Below, in pieces: positions 1 through 5,500 of a stretch of 5,500 nt of DNA; positions within the stretch are counted from its first letter, which is position 1; each line of letters begins with the position of its first letter. The stretch covers positions 1-5,500 of the forward strand of contig JAFPUA010000219.1 in assembly GCA_017413305.1 (NCBI GenBank), read 5' to 3'. The DNA comes from Candidatus Ruminimicrobiellum caprinum. GTDB lineage: Bacteria > Elusimicrobiota > Endomicrobiia > Endomicrobiales > Endomicrobiaceae. Both the position numbers and the translations under genes were made by a program. The notes under the pieces were generated by a model. It was not told the origin of the DNA, did no database searches, and was given only the letters and a program-made list of their open reading frames with translations.

Positions 1-728
1 AAAAAAGACTTGATGTAGTTATATTTGAAAAAAATTTGGCAGAGAGCCGTTCCAAAGCACAAGCTCTTGTAATGGCAGGAGAAGTTTTAGTTAACGGCGA
101 AAAAATAACTAAGGCAGGGTTTCAAGTTTCTGACGACGATTTGATAGAAATAGAAAAACAAAATCCATATGTTTCACGCGGCGGGTTAAAACTTGAATCA
201 GTTTTAAAGTTGTTTGAAATAGATTTTACGGATAAAGTTTGTATGGATATAGGAGCATCAACCGGCGGTTTTACCGACTGTATGCTTCAGCACGGTGCAA
301 AAAAAGTTTATGCTGTTGATGTCGGCACTGCACAGCTTCATTACAAACTGAGAAACGATCCGAGAGTCGTCAATATAGAAAATGTAAATTTTAGATATTT
401 TGATAAAAATCTTTTAAAAGATGATATAGATATAATAACGATAGATGTTTCTTTTATTTCGTTGGATAAGATTTTACCTTTGGCAAGTGAGATAGTTTCT
501 TCTTCCGGCAATATTATTGCAATGATTAAACCGCAGTTTGAGCTGGAGCCGGGAGAAGTAAAAAAAGGTGTAGTTAAAGACGAAAAATTAAGACAGAAAG
601 CAATTGATAAAATAAAGAATGTTGTTGAAAGTTTAAATATGGCGGTACTAAAAGAACAAGATTCCGGCTTAAAAGGCCCGAAGGGAAACCTGGAACATTT
701 TATTTTGATAGGGGAAAATTTTTTATAA
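1..728 (+). CDS. tlyA: TlyA family rRNA 2'-O-methyltransferase (5' end outside window)
   Basis: Predicted to methylate ribose 2'-OH groups on rRNA (family members act on 23S C1920, and some also on 16S C1409) using S-adenosylmethionine, in the cytoplasm. The first whole codon is at 3, and the frame reads KRLDVVIFEKNLAESRSKAQ, the usual start of the family's N-terminal S4 RNA-binding domain. The true start therefore lies just upstream; the TTG at 36 encodes the Leu of NLAESR. The FtsJ/RrmJ-like domain follows: YVSRGGLKLE, then the SAM-binding DIGASTGGFTD (about 246-278). A K-D-K-E catalytic tetrad is readable: Lys in RGGLK (189-191), Asp in TIDVSF (444-446), Lys in MIKPQFE (528-530) and Glu in GNLEHF (693-695). 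About 241 residues are visible, close to the shorter TlyA type, which would suggest 23S-only activity; that is inference. leuS follows after 15 nt, so co-transcription is likely. The old 'hemolysin' name for this family is misleading. Confidence 0.93.
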   Translation, partial: KRLDVVIFEKNLAESRSKAQALVMAGEVLVNGEKITKAGFQVSDDDLIEIEKQNPYVSRGGLKLESVLKLFEIDFTDKVCMDIGASTGGFTDCMLQHGAKKVYAVDVGTAQLHYKLRNDPRVVNIENVNFRYFDKNLLKDDIDIITIDVSFISLDKILPLASEIVSSSGNIIAMIKPQFELEPGEVKKGVVKDEKLRQKAIDKIKNVVESLNMAVLKEQDSGLKGPKGNLEHFILIGENFL

Positions 729-743
729 ATATAGAGGTAAAAA

Positions 744-3182
744 ATGGCAGAGTATGATGTATTAAACGTAGAGAAAAAGTGGCAGAAAGTTTGGGCAGAT
801 CAGAAAATTTTTAAAGCAGTAATGGATGAAAATAAGGAAAAATATTACATATTGGTAATGCTTCCGTATCCGTCCGGAAATCTCCATATGGGACATGTGA
901 GGAATTACAGTATCGGCGATGTTTTTGCAAGGTTTAACAGAATGCAGGGCAAAAATGTCCTTCAGCCGATGGGCTGGGATGCGTTTGGACTTCCTGCAGA
1001 AAATGCTGCAATAAAACATAATATTGCTCCTGAAAAGTGGACTAAACAAAATATTGCAAGAATGAGAGAACAGTTGAAAATGCTTGGTATCTCTTACGAT
1101 TGGGATAGAGAGCTTGCAACTTGCGATGTCGAATATTACAGATGGAATCAAAAAATATTTTTGGATATGTACAAGAAAGGTCTGGTATTTAGAAAAAAAT
1201 CCAATGTTAACTGGTGCCCTGAATGTAAGACTGTTCTTGCAAATGAACAGGTGTCCGAAGGCCAGTGTTGGAGATGTCACAGTAATGTTGAACAAAAAGA
1301 GCTTGAACAGTGGTTTATAAAAATTACTCAGTATGCAGATGAACTTCTTGAAGGACATAAGCTTCTTTCCGGTTGGCCTGAACAGGTTCTTGCCATGCAG
1401 AAAAACTGGATAGGAAAATCTCACGGTGCAAGTATGAACTTTGATATTGCGGGAAGCGATAAAAAACTTGAAATTTTTACTACGCGTCCCGATACAATTT
1501 TTGGTGTAACATTTATGGTTGTTTCACCGGAACATCCTATATTAAAAGAGTTTAAAGATAAAATTAAAAATTGGGCTGAAGTTGAAAAATATATTACTGC
1601 AAGTTCATTAAAATCAAATATCGAAAGATCTTCTTCAAAAGAAAAAACAGGTGTTAAACTCGACGGAGTTTCTATTGTTAATCCTGCAACCGGCAAAAAT
1701 GTTCCTTTGTTTGTTGCAGATTATGTTTTAATGGGATACGGAACGGGTGCCATTATGGCTGTGCCTGCTCACGATCAGAGAGACTGGGAATTTGCAAAGA
1801 AATACAATGTTGAAATAATTCCTGTTATACAGGGTAAAGATGGTGATATAACAAAAGCAGCTTACGAAGGTGAAGGTGTTATGATTAATTCCGGCAAGTT
1901 TAACGGAATAACTTCCGAAGATGCCAGAATAAAAATGCCTTTGTGGGTTGAAGAACAAGGTTGGGGAAAAAGAACTACAAATTATAAATTGAGAGAATGG
2001 TTGATATCAAGGCAGAGATGTTGGGGAACACCTATACCGATGGTGCATTGTGATAAATGCGGTATTGTTCCTGTTGACGAAAAAGATTTACCTGTTATTC
2101 TTCCGACTGATGTTAAGTTTACAAATGACGGTAAATCGCCTTTGCAGTCAGATGAAAAATTTGTAAATACAAAATGTCCTAAATGTGGCGGACCGGCAAG
2201 AAGAGAAACTGATACTATGGATACATTTGTAGATTCTTCATGGTATTTTTTAAGATATACGGATGCACACAACGATAAAGCATGTTTTGACAGCAAGGAA
2301 GCTAATTATTGGATGCCGGTTGATCAGTATGTCGGCGGTATCGAGCATGCATGTATGCACTTGATTTATTCCAGATTTTGGCACAAAGTTTTAAGAGATA
2401 TGGGACTTGTTAATAGTGATGAGCCTTTTACAAATTTATTAACACAAGGTATGGTTACTCTCGGCGGAAGTGCAATGTCAAAATCGAAAGGAAATATTGT
2501 AAGTCCCGATGAGATAGTATCAAAGTACGGTGCGGATACGGCAAGACTTTTTATACTTTTTGCTGCGCCTCCGGAAAAACAGCTTGATTGGTCCAGCGAC
2601 GGTGTAGAAGGTTGTTGGAGATTCATTAACAGAGTTTGGAGATTGCAGGAAGTTGTTAATACAAAAGCTCAAGAACCTGCAACGGAAAAAGCAAAAGAAG
2701 ATTTATTAAGAAGTATGCATGTTTGCATAAAAAGAGTCACTGAAGATATAGATAAAAAACATCAGTTCAATACTGCAATTTCTGCAGTTATGGAACTTGT
2801 TAATGCAATGTATGTTTATAAACATCACTCCAATGATGATGGTTTATCAAAACAAGTTTATGAAACAATAGTAAAATTGTTGTCTCCGTTTACTCCTCAT
2901 TTGTGTGAGGAAATTTGGAGTCTGCTCGGACATAAAGATTGTGTTTCCGTAGCAGCATGGCCGAAGTTTGAAGAAAAATATATTAAGCAGGATACAATAG
3001 AAGTTCCTGTTCAGGTAAACGGTAAGCTTAAAGGCAGAATAAATATTGATGTTTCCGCAGACGAAGCGACAGTTAAAAATATAGTTTTATCCGACGATAA
3101 ATTAAAATCGATTTTTGAAGGCAAAAATATCGTTAAGTTTATTTATATAAAAGCAAAAATTATTAATGTGGTAGTAAAGTAA
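744..3182 (+). CDS. leuS: Leucyl-tRNA synthetase (leucine--tRNA ligase)
   Basis: Class I aminoacyl-tRNA synthetase that charges tRNA-Leu with leucine using ATP, in the cytoplasm. The 812 residues fit a full-length bacterial enzyme. The catalytic HIGH motif is HMGH (48-51) within PYPSGNLHMGH, and the KMSKS loop reads AMSKSKGN (577-584). The CP1 editing domain, which hydrolyses mischarged tRNA, has TTRPDTIFG (246-254) and GTGAIMAVPAHDQRDWEF (333-350), with the conserved Asp likely at 347. Two zinc-type Cys sets are visible: C158/C161 with C175/C178, and C436/C439 with C478/C481. The second is missing in E. coli LeuS but present in Thermus-type enzymes. The anticodon-binding helical domain (about 655-745) and the C-terminal domain (VPVQVNGKLKGRI, 754-766, to the end) are intact. 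The ATG start has AGAGGT at 733-738 and gives the family's usual N-terminus (Y-x-x-x-x-VEKKWQKVW). It sits 15 nt after tlyA and 9 nt before the lipoprotein gene. Confidence 0.98.
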   Translation: MAEYDVLNVEKKWQKVWADQKIFKAVMDENKEKYYILVMLPYPSGNLHMGHVRNYSIGDVFARFNRMQGKNVLQPMGWDAFGLPAENAAIKHNIAPEKWTKQNIARMREQLKMLGISYDWDRELATCDVEYYRWNQKIFLDMYKKGLVFRKKSNVNWCPECKTVLANEQVSEGQCWRCHSNVEQKELEQWFIKITQYADELLEGHKLLSGWPEQVLAMQKNWIGKSHGASMNFDIAGSDKKLEIFTTRPDTIFGVTFMVVSPEHPILKEFKDKIKNWAEVEKYITASSLKSNIERSSSKEKTGVKLDGVSIVNPATGKNVPLFVADYVLMGYGTGAIMAVPAHDQRDWEFAKKYNVEIIPVIQGKDGDITKAAYEGEGVMINSGKFNGITSEDARIKMPLWVEEQGWGKRTTNYKLREWLISRQRCWGTPIPMVHCDKCGIVPVDEKDLPVILPTDVKFTNDGKSPLQSDEKFVNTKCPKCGGPARRETDTMDTFVDSSWYFLRYTDAHNDKACFDSKEANYWMPVDQYVGGIEHACMHLIYSRFWHKVLRDMGLVNSDEPFTNLLTQGMVTLGGSAMSKSKGNIVSPDEIVSKYGADTARLFILFAAPPEKQLDWSSDGVEGCWRFINRVWRLQEVVNTKAQEPATEKAKEDLLRSMHVCIKRVTEDIDKKHQFNTAISAVMELVNAMYVYKHHSNDDGLSKQVYETIVKLLSPFTPHLCEEIWSLLGHKDCVSVAAWPKFEEKYIKQDTIEVPVQVNGKLKGRINIDVSADEATVKNIVLSDDKLKSIFEGKNIVKFIYIKAKIINVVVK

Positions 3183-3186
3183 GAGG
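3181..3186 (+). promoter_or_regulatory. Ribosome binding site of the lptE-like gene overlapping the leuS stop
   Basis: AAGAGG begins inside the leuS TAA (3180-3182) and sits 5 nt before the ATG at 3192. A ribosome finishing leuS would stand on this site, so translation of the two genes is probably coupled. It also fixes the lipoprotein start, which gives a proper signal peptide. Confidence 0.7.
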
Positions 3187-3191
3187 TTTTT

Positions 3192-3746
3192 ATGAAAAAA
3201 TTATTTTTGTCATTGTTTTTCGTTGCGTCAGTTCTTGTTTCCTGTGCATCTCCTTATGATCCTGCACCGCAGCTGCTTCCTGCGTACATAAAAAATGTTT
3301 ATGTTCGTCCTGTTGTAAATAATACAAATCAGTATGGTCTGGAAGACAAATTTACAAATGCAATAATAGATGAGTTTATGAGAGACGGCAGACTTTCGGT
3401 CGTTACAAACGAAGATGAAAGTGATGGAGTAGTAGTATGCGAAATAAAAAGATATACTTTACAGCCTTTAACTTATGATTCTAATATGGTTACAGAACAG
3501 TATAAATTGTGGATATTGATAAATGTTTATTTTATTGACAAACATGAAAATATTACTCTTTGGGTAGAACCGAATATGGAAGGAATACAGATATATGCTG
3601 ATCAAGTTAAGGTTGGTTTTGGTGGTATGACAGAGGATACCGCAAGAGAATATATTTGGGAAAAGCTTTCCAGAGATATTGTTAAAAGAACCGTTAAAGG
3701 CTTTGGTAATGCCGGCGGAATTTCCGAAAAGAAAATTCAAGATTAA
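3192..3746 (+). CDS. lptE: LptE-like LPS-assembly outer-membrane lipoprotein
   Basis: Probable LptE, the lipoprotein that plugs the LptD beta-barrel and helps place lipopolysaccharide in the outer leaflet of the outer membrane. The N-terminus (MKKLFLSLFFVASVLVSC) is a lipoprotein signal: two Lys, a hydrophobic core and lipobox LVSC with Cys18 as the lipidation site. Ala at +2 rather than Asp fits sorting to the outer membrane. The mature part has the LptE-type pattern: a first strand IKNVYVRPVVNNT, then GLEDKFTNAIIDEFMRDGRL followed by SVV, then a run ending in PLTYDSN, a strand with Tyr (EQYKLWILINVYF) and a C-terminal helix region (EDTAREYIWEKLSRDIV). Its 184 residues match the family (E. 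coli precursor 193). Position directly after leuS, as in E. coli, supports the call. Sequence identity to known LptE is probably low, so the lipoprotein call is very firm and the LptE name somewhat less so. Confidence 0.82.
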   Translation: MKKLFLSLFFVASVLVSCASPYDPAPQLLPAYIKNVYVRPVVNNTNQYGLEDKFTNAIIDEFMRDGRLSVVTNEDESDGVVVCEIKRYTLQPLTYDSNMVTEQYKLWILINVYFIDKHENITLWVEPNMEGIQIYADQVKVGFGGMTEDTAREYIWEKLSRDIVKRTVKGFGNAGGISEKKIQD

Positions 3747-3761
3747 AATAAAACTTTTTTG

Positions 3762-3790
3762 TTGATAAAAATATAGGAATTATGTATAAT
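3762..3790 (+). promoter_or_regulatory. Sigma70-type promoter upstream of coaD
   Basis: A -35 box TTGATA (3762-3767, 5/6 to TTGACA) and a perfect -10 box TATAAT (3785-3790) are separated by exactly 17 bp, the optimal spacing. They lie in the largest intergenic gap of the window. Transcription would be expected to start about 7 nt past the -10 box, near 3797, two bases before the coaD ATG. It would drive coaD, pilT and the pilin-like gene. In AT-rich DNA a TATAAT alone is weak evidence; the pairing, spacing and intergenic location make this one credible. Confidence 0.7.
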
Positions 3791-3798
3791 ATACGAGT

Positions 3799-4281
3799 AT
3801 GGAAAATATAGTGGCAGTATATCCAGGCAGTTTTGATCCGCCTACTAACGGACATATAGATATTATAAAAAGAGCATCAAAAATATTTTCTAAAGTTATT
3901 GTTGCTGTTACGCATAATTGTAACAAGAAGCATATGTTTTCTTTAGACGATAGGGTTTCGATGATGAAAGATGCTGTTGCCGATATAAAAAATGTAAAAG
4001 TATCTTCTTTCTCAGGCCTTTTGGTAGATTATCTTGACAAGATAGACAGCTTTTGTATAGTTAGAGGTTTAAGAGCGTTATCAGATTTCGAGTATGAATT
4101 TCAGATGGCACTTATGAACAGAAAAATGAAACAGGAAGTAGAAACTATATTTCTCGTTCCTGATCAAGAGTATACATTTTTATCGTCAAGTACCGTGAGA
4201 GAAATAGCTTCTCTTGGCGGGAATTTTAAAAATTTTGTCCCGAAATCAGTATATAAAAAAATGATGGAGAGAGGAAAATAA
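3799..4281 (+). CDS. coaD: Phosphopantetheine adenylyltransferase
   Basis: Catalyses ATP + 4'-phosphopantetheine to dephospho-CoA + pyrophosphate, the penultimate step of coenzyme A synthesis; family members are cytoplasmic hexamers. The nucleotidyltransferase motif YPGSFDPPTNGH (8-19) contains the T/HxGH signature TNGH. Other family marks are KKHMFSLDDRV (43-53, phosphopantetheine and ATP contacts), VRGLRALSDFEYEFQMALMN (88-107) and FLSSSTVRE (127-135). The SFDP...TNGH form separates it from the related NadD (TFDPIHxGH). Its 160 residues are the usual length. The ATG at 3799 matches family N-termini but has no clear Shine-Dalgarno. An in-frame GTG at 3811 (giving MAVYPGSFDP) has a weak GGA 7 nt upstream and is a possible alternative start. 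A promoter lies in the 52-nt gap before it, and pilT begins right after its stop codon. Confidence 0.97.
   Translation: MENIVAVYPGSFDPPTNGHIDIIKRASKIFSKVIVAVTHNCNKKHMFSLDDRVSMMKDAVADIKNVKVSSFSGLLVDYLDKIDSFCIVRGLRALSDFEYEFQMALMNRKMKQEVETIFLVPDQEYTFLSSSTVREIASLGGNFKNFVPKSVYKKMMERGK
4270..4274 (+). promoter_or_regulatory. Ribosome binding site of pilT inside the coaD 3' end
   Basis: AGAGG within the last coaD codons lies 7 nt before the pilT ATG at 4282. The coaD TAA (4279-4281) abuts the pilT ATG with no spacer. This supports the chosen pilT start and points to translational coupling. Confidence 0.7.
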
Positions 4282-5349
4282 ATGTACGATTTACTAAAGT
4301 TGCTTGATCTTGCCGCAACAAGAAACGCTTCCGATTTACATATCGTTGTTGGTGTTCCTCCTATGATGAGGGTTAATACAGTTTTGCGACCTGTCGGAGA
4401 AGAGAAACTTACTCCGGATGAAGCTCAAAGGCTTGTATATTCCGTTTTAACTGAACAGCAGATAAAAAAGTTTGAAGAAACACATGAATTGGATGCGTCC
4501 ATTCCCGTTGCTAAAAAGGGTAGAGTCAGAATAAATGTTTTTAAACAGAGAGGTTCTGTTTCTGCAGCTTTAAGATATATTCCGGATAGAACATACACAT
4601 TTGAAGAATTGAATTTATCAAAAGTTATTTATGATGTAGTAAATCTTCCGAAAGGATTAGTTCTTATTACAGGAGCCACAGGTTCTGGTAAAACTACAAC
4701 TCTCGCATCCATAATAGATTATATTAATGAAAAAAGAAGAGAGCATATTATTACTTTGGAAGATCCTATAGAATATTTGCATAAGCATAAAAATTGTATA
4801 GTAAACCAAAGAGAAATAGGGTCTGATACAAAATCTTTTCATGATGCCTTAAAATATGTTTTAAGACAAGATCCGGATGTAATTCTTATCGGAGAAATGA
4901 GAGATTATGAAACTATAGAAGCTGCCCTTACGCTTGCAGAAACAGGACATTTGGTTTTTGCAACGCTGCATACTATGGATGCATCTTCATCGATAAACAG
5001 AATCGTTACATCTTTTCCTGCAGAGCAGCAGGCACAAATAAGGTCTCAGTTATCATTAACTTTAAAAGCAGTATTTTCTCAACAGCTTTTACCGTGTGCA
5101 ACAGGCGACGGTATGACGATGGTGTGTGAAATAATGCTTGCTAACGACAGCGTAAAAAATCTTATAAGAGAAATGAAAATAGAACAGTTGTATTCCGTTA
5201 TACAGCTTAACAGACAGTATGGTATGCAGACGATGAATCAATCGTTGTTCGAAAATGTTATGAAAAGAAAAATTACTCCTAAAATTGCAATGGAGTACAG
5301 CTCTAAAAAAGATGAGTTGGCAAGATTGTTGCAAATGTCTGAAAATTAA
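4282..5349 (+). CDS. pilT: Type IV pilus retraction ATPase PilT
   Basis: Hexameric ATPase of the secretion/pilus AAA-like family that, as PilT, drives pilus depolymerisation and twitching motility from the inner face of the cytoplasmic membrane. The N-terminal PAS-like part has the PilT hallmark ASDLHI (16-21) and RINVFKQRGSVSAALRYIP (83-101). The motor domain has Walker A GATGSGKTTT (131-140, Lys137), Asp box ITLEDPIEYLH (157-167), Walker B DPDVILIGEMRD (197-208, catalytic Glu205) and His box TGHLVFATLHTMDA (221-234). The C-terminal VKNLIRE (291-297) corresponds to the AIRNLIRE motif linked to retraction and argues for PilT rather than PilB. The 355-residue length fits PilT (about 345-370) and excludes PilB/GspE, which are much longer. 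The start is set by AGAGG at 4270-4274 inside coaD. The next gene encodes a pilin-like protein, which fits. PilU or another PilT paralogue cannot be ruled out from one gene. Confidence 0.95.
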   Translation: MYDLLKLLDLAATRNASDLHIVVGVPPMMRVNTVLRPVGEEKLTPDEAQRLVYSVLTEQQIKKFEETHELDASIPVAKKGRVRINVFKQRGSVSAALRYIPDRTYTFEELNLSKVIYDVVNLPKGLVLITGATGSGKTTTLASIIDYINEKRREHIITLEDPIEYLHKHKNCIVNQREIGSDTKSFHDALKYVLRQDPDVILIGEMRDYETIEAALTLAETGHLVFATLHTMDASSSINRIVTSFPAEQQAQIRSQLSLTLKAVFSQQLLPCATGDGMTMVCEIMLANDSVKNLIREMKIEQLYSVIQLNRQYGMQTMNQSLFENVMKRKITPKIAMEYSSKKDELARLLQMSEN

Positions 5350-5359
5350 GTATTTTTTT

Positions 5360-5365
5360 AAGGAG
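5360..5365 (+). promoter_or_regulatory. Strong Shine-Dalgarno of the pilin-like gene
   Basis: AAGGAG, 8 nt before the ATG at 5374, is the best match to the anti-Shine-Dalgarno in the window. The other genes have weaker sites such as AGAGG or none (coaD). It decides the start of the cut-off pilin-like gene and fits a product needed in larger amounts than PilT or CoaD. Confidence 0.75.
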
Positions 5366-5373
5366 AGTATATA

Positions 5374-5500
5374 ATGTCTAATAAGAAAGGTTTTAGTATG
5401 GTGGATGTGATTGTATTGTTAGCATTGATTCTTTTGTTGACAATAGTTGTTTATCCTAAATTTCTTGAGTTGATTCGCAGATCTAACGAAGCAGCAACAA
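5374..5500 (+). CDS. Type IV pilin/pseudopilin-like protein (3' end outside window)
   Basis: Only the first 42 codons are visible. They read MSNKKGFSMVDVIVLLALIL and continue LLTIVVYPKFLELIRRSNEAAT. This is a classic short type III (prepilin) signal: basic leader MSNKKG, expected prepilin-peptidase cut between Gly6 and Phe7, then a hydrophobic helix that would hold the subunit in the inner membrane and later form the pilus core. Counting from Phe1 of the mature form, Pro falls at 22, as in many type IV pilins. Position 5 is Asp instead of the usual Glu. The KFLELIRRSNEAAT part resembles the amphipathic continuation of helix alpha-1. A strong AAGGAG lies 8 nt before the ATG. The gene is 24 nt after pilT, so it is probably co-transcribed. 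Whether it is a major pilin, minor pilin or type II secretion pseudopilin cannot be told without the C-terminal part. Confidence 0.9.
   Translation, partial: MSNKKGFSMVDVIVLLALILLLTIVVYPKFLELIRRSNEAAT

Noticed and set aside
762..1424. 220-codon open frame on the - strand antisense to leuS
   Set aside because: It lies wholly inside leuS, its translation is a Phe/Ile/Lys/Ser-rich string with no recognisable motif, and no ribosome binding site or promoter context supports it. AT-rich codon bias in leuS leaves few stops in this frame.
3716..3726. Inverted repeat CGGAA-T-TTCCG near the end of the lptE-like gene
   Set aside because: The arms are 5 nt with a 1-nt loop, too tight for a hairpin, inside coding sequence and easily a chance match.
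3740..3765. Possible terminator after the lptE-like gene (T-run at 3755-3760)
   Set aside because: There is a run of six T but no G+C-rich hairpin before it; any stem here would be a few A:T pairs only.
3782..3811. Nine-codon reading frame (ATG 3782 to TAG) overlapping the coaD start, with AGGA at 3775-3778
   Set aside because: The AGGA-to-ATG spacing is only 3 nt, the peptide (MYNIRVWKI) has no attenuator-like codon run, and it overlaps the -10 box. A leader peptide on read-through mRNA is not excluded but has no real support.
5350..5373. T-rich stretch between pilT and the pilin-like gene as a terminator
   Set aside because: No stem precedes the T-run, and the gap is only 24 nt, most of it taken by the ribosome binding site region.
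5370..5375. Perfect TATAAT just before and into the pilin start codon
   Set aside because: It overlaps the ATG, so a transcript from it would begin inside the gene, and no -35-like hexamer sits 17 bp upstream. It shows how common this hexamer is by chance in this AT-rich DNA.

Overview
The window is a compact, AT-rich (roughly one-third G+C by eye) bacterial segment. All six genes lie on the + strand and almost no non-coding DNA is left over. A probable LptE outer-membrane lipoprotein indicates a Gram-negative (LPS-bearing, diderm) cell. A PilT ATPase followed by a pilin-like gene points to a type IV pilus or a related pseudopilus machine. The low G+C, the Thermus-like zinc-bearing LeuS and the small pilin-like protein would suit a deep-branching diderm such as Elusimicrobiota (Endomicrobium-like). 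That placement is a low-confidence guess, because no rRNA or lineage marker is present.

Layout: (1) positions 1-728 hold the tlyA rRNA 2'-O-methyltransferase. It is cut at its 5' end by the window edge, and the in-frame TTG at 36 is an internal leucine codon, not the start. (2) 744-3182 is complete leuS. (3) 3192-3746 is an lptE-like lipoprotein gene whose ribosome binding site overlaps the leuS stop codon. (4) 3747-3798 is the longest intergenic gap (52 nt) and carries a good sigma70-type promoter placed so close to the next gene that its transcript would be almost leaderless. (5) 3799-4281 is coaD. (6) 4282-5349 is pilT, which starts at the base after the coaD stop. (7) 5374-5500 is the start of a pilin or pseudopilin gene with the strongest Shine-Dalgarno in the window, cut by the right edge.

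Functionally, tlyA and leuS serve translation (ribosome modification, Leu-tRNA charging). The LptE homologue serves LPS delivery to the outer membrane, CoaD makes dephospho-CoA in CoA synthesis, and PilT plus the pilin-like protein serve surface pili. The first three genes have the spacing of one transcription unit. The promoter before coaD suggests that coaD-pilT-pilin can be transcribed separately, although read-through from upstream is also likely because no convincing terminator is seen. The leuS-lptE adjacency resembles the order in E. coli and other proteobacteria.

I see no wholly new system, mobile element, CRISPR array or RNA gene. The most interesting points are the near-leaderless coaD promoter, the Asp at position 5 of the pilin-like protein where Glu is usual, and the coupling of a CoA-synthesis gene to pilus genes.
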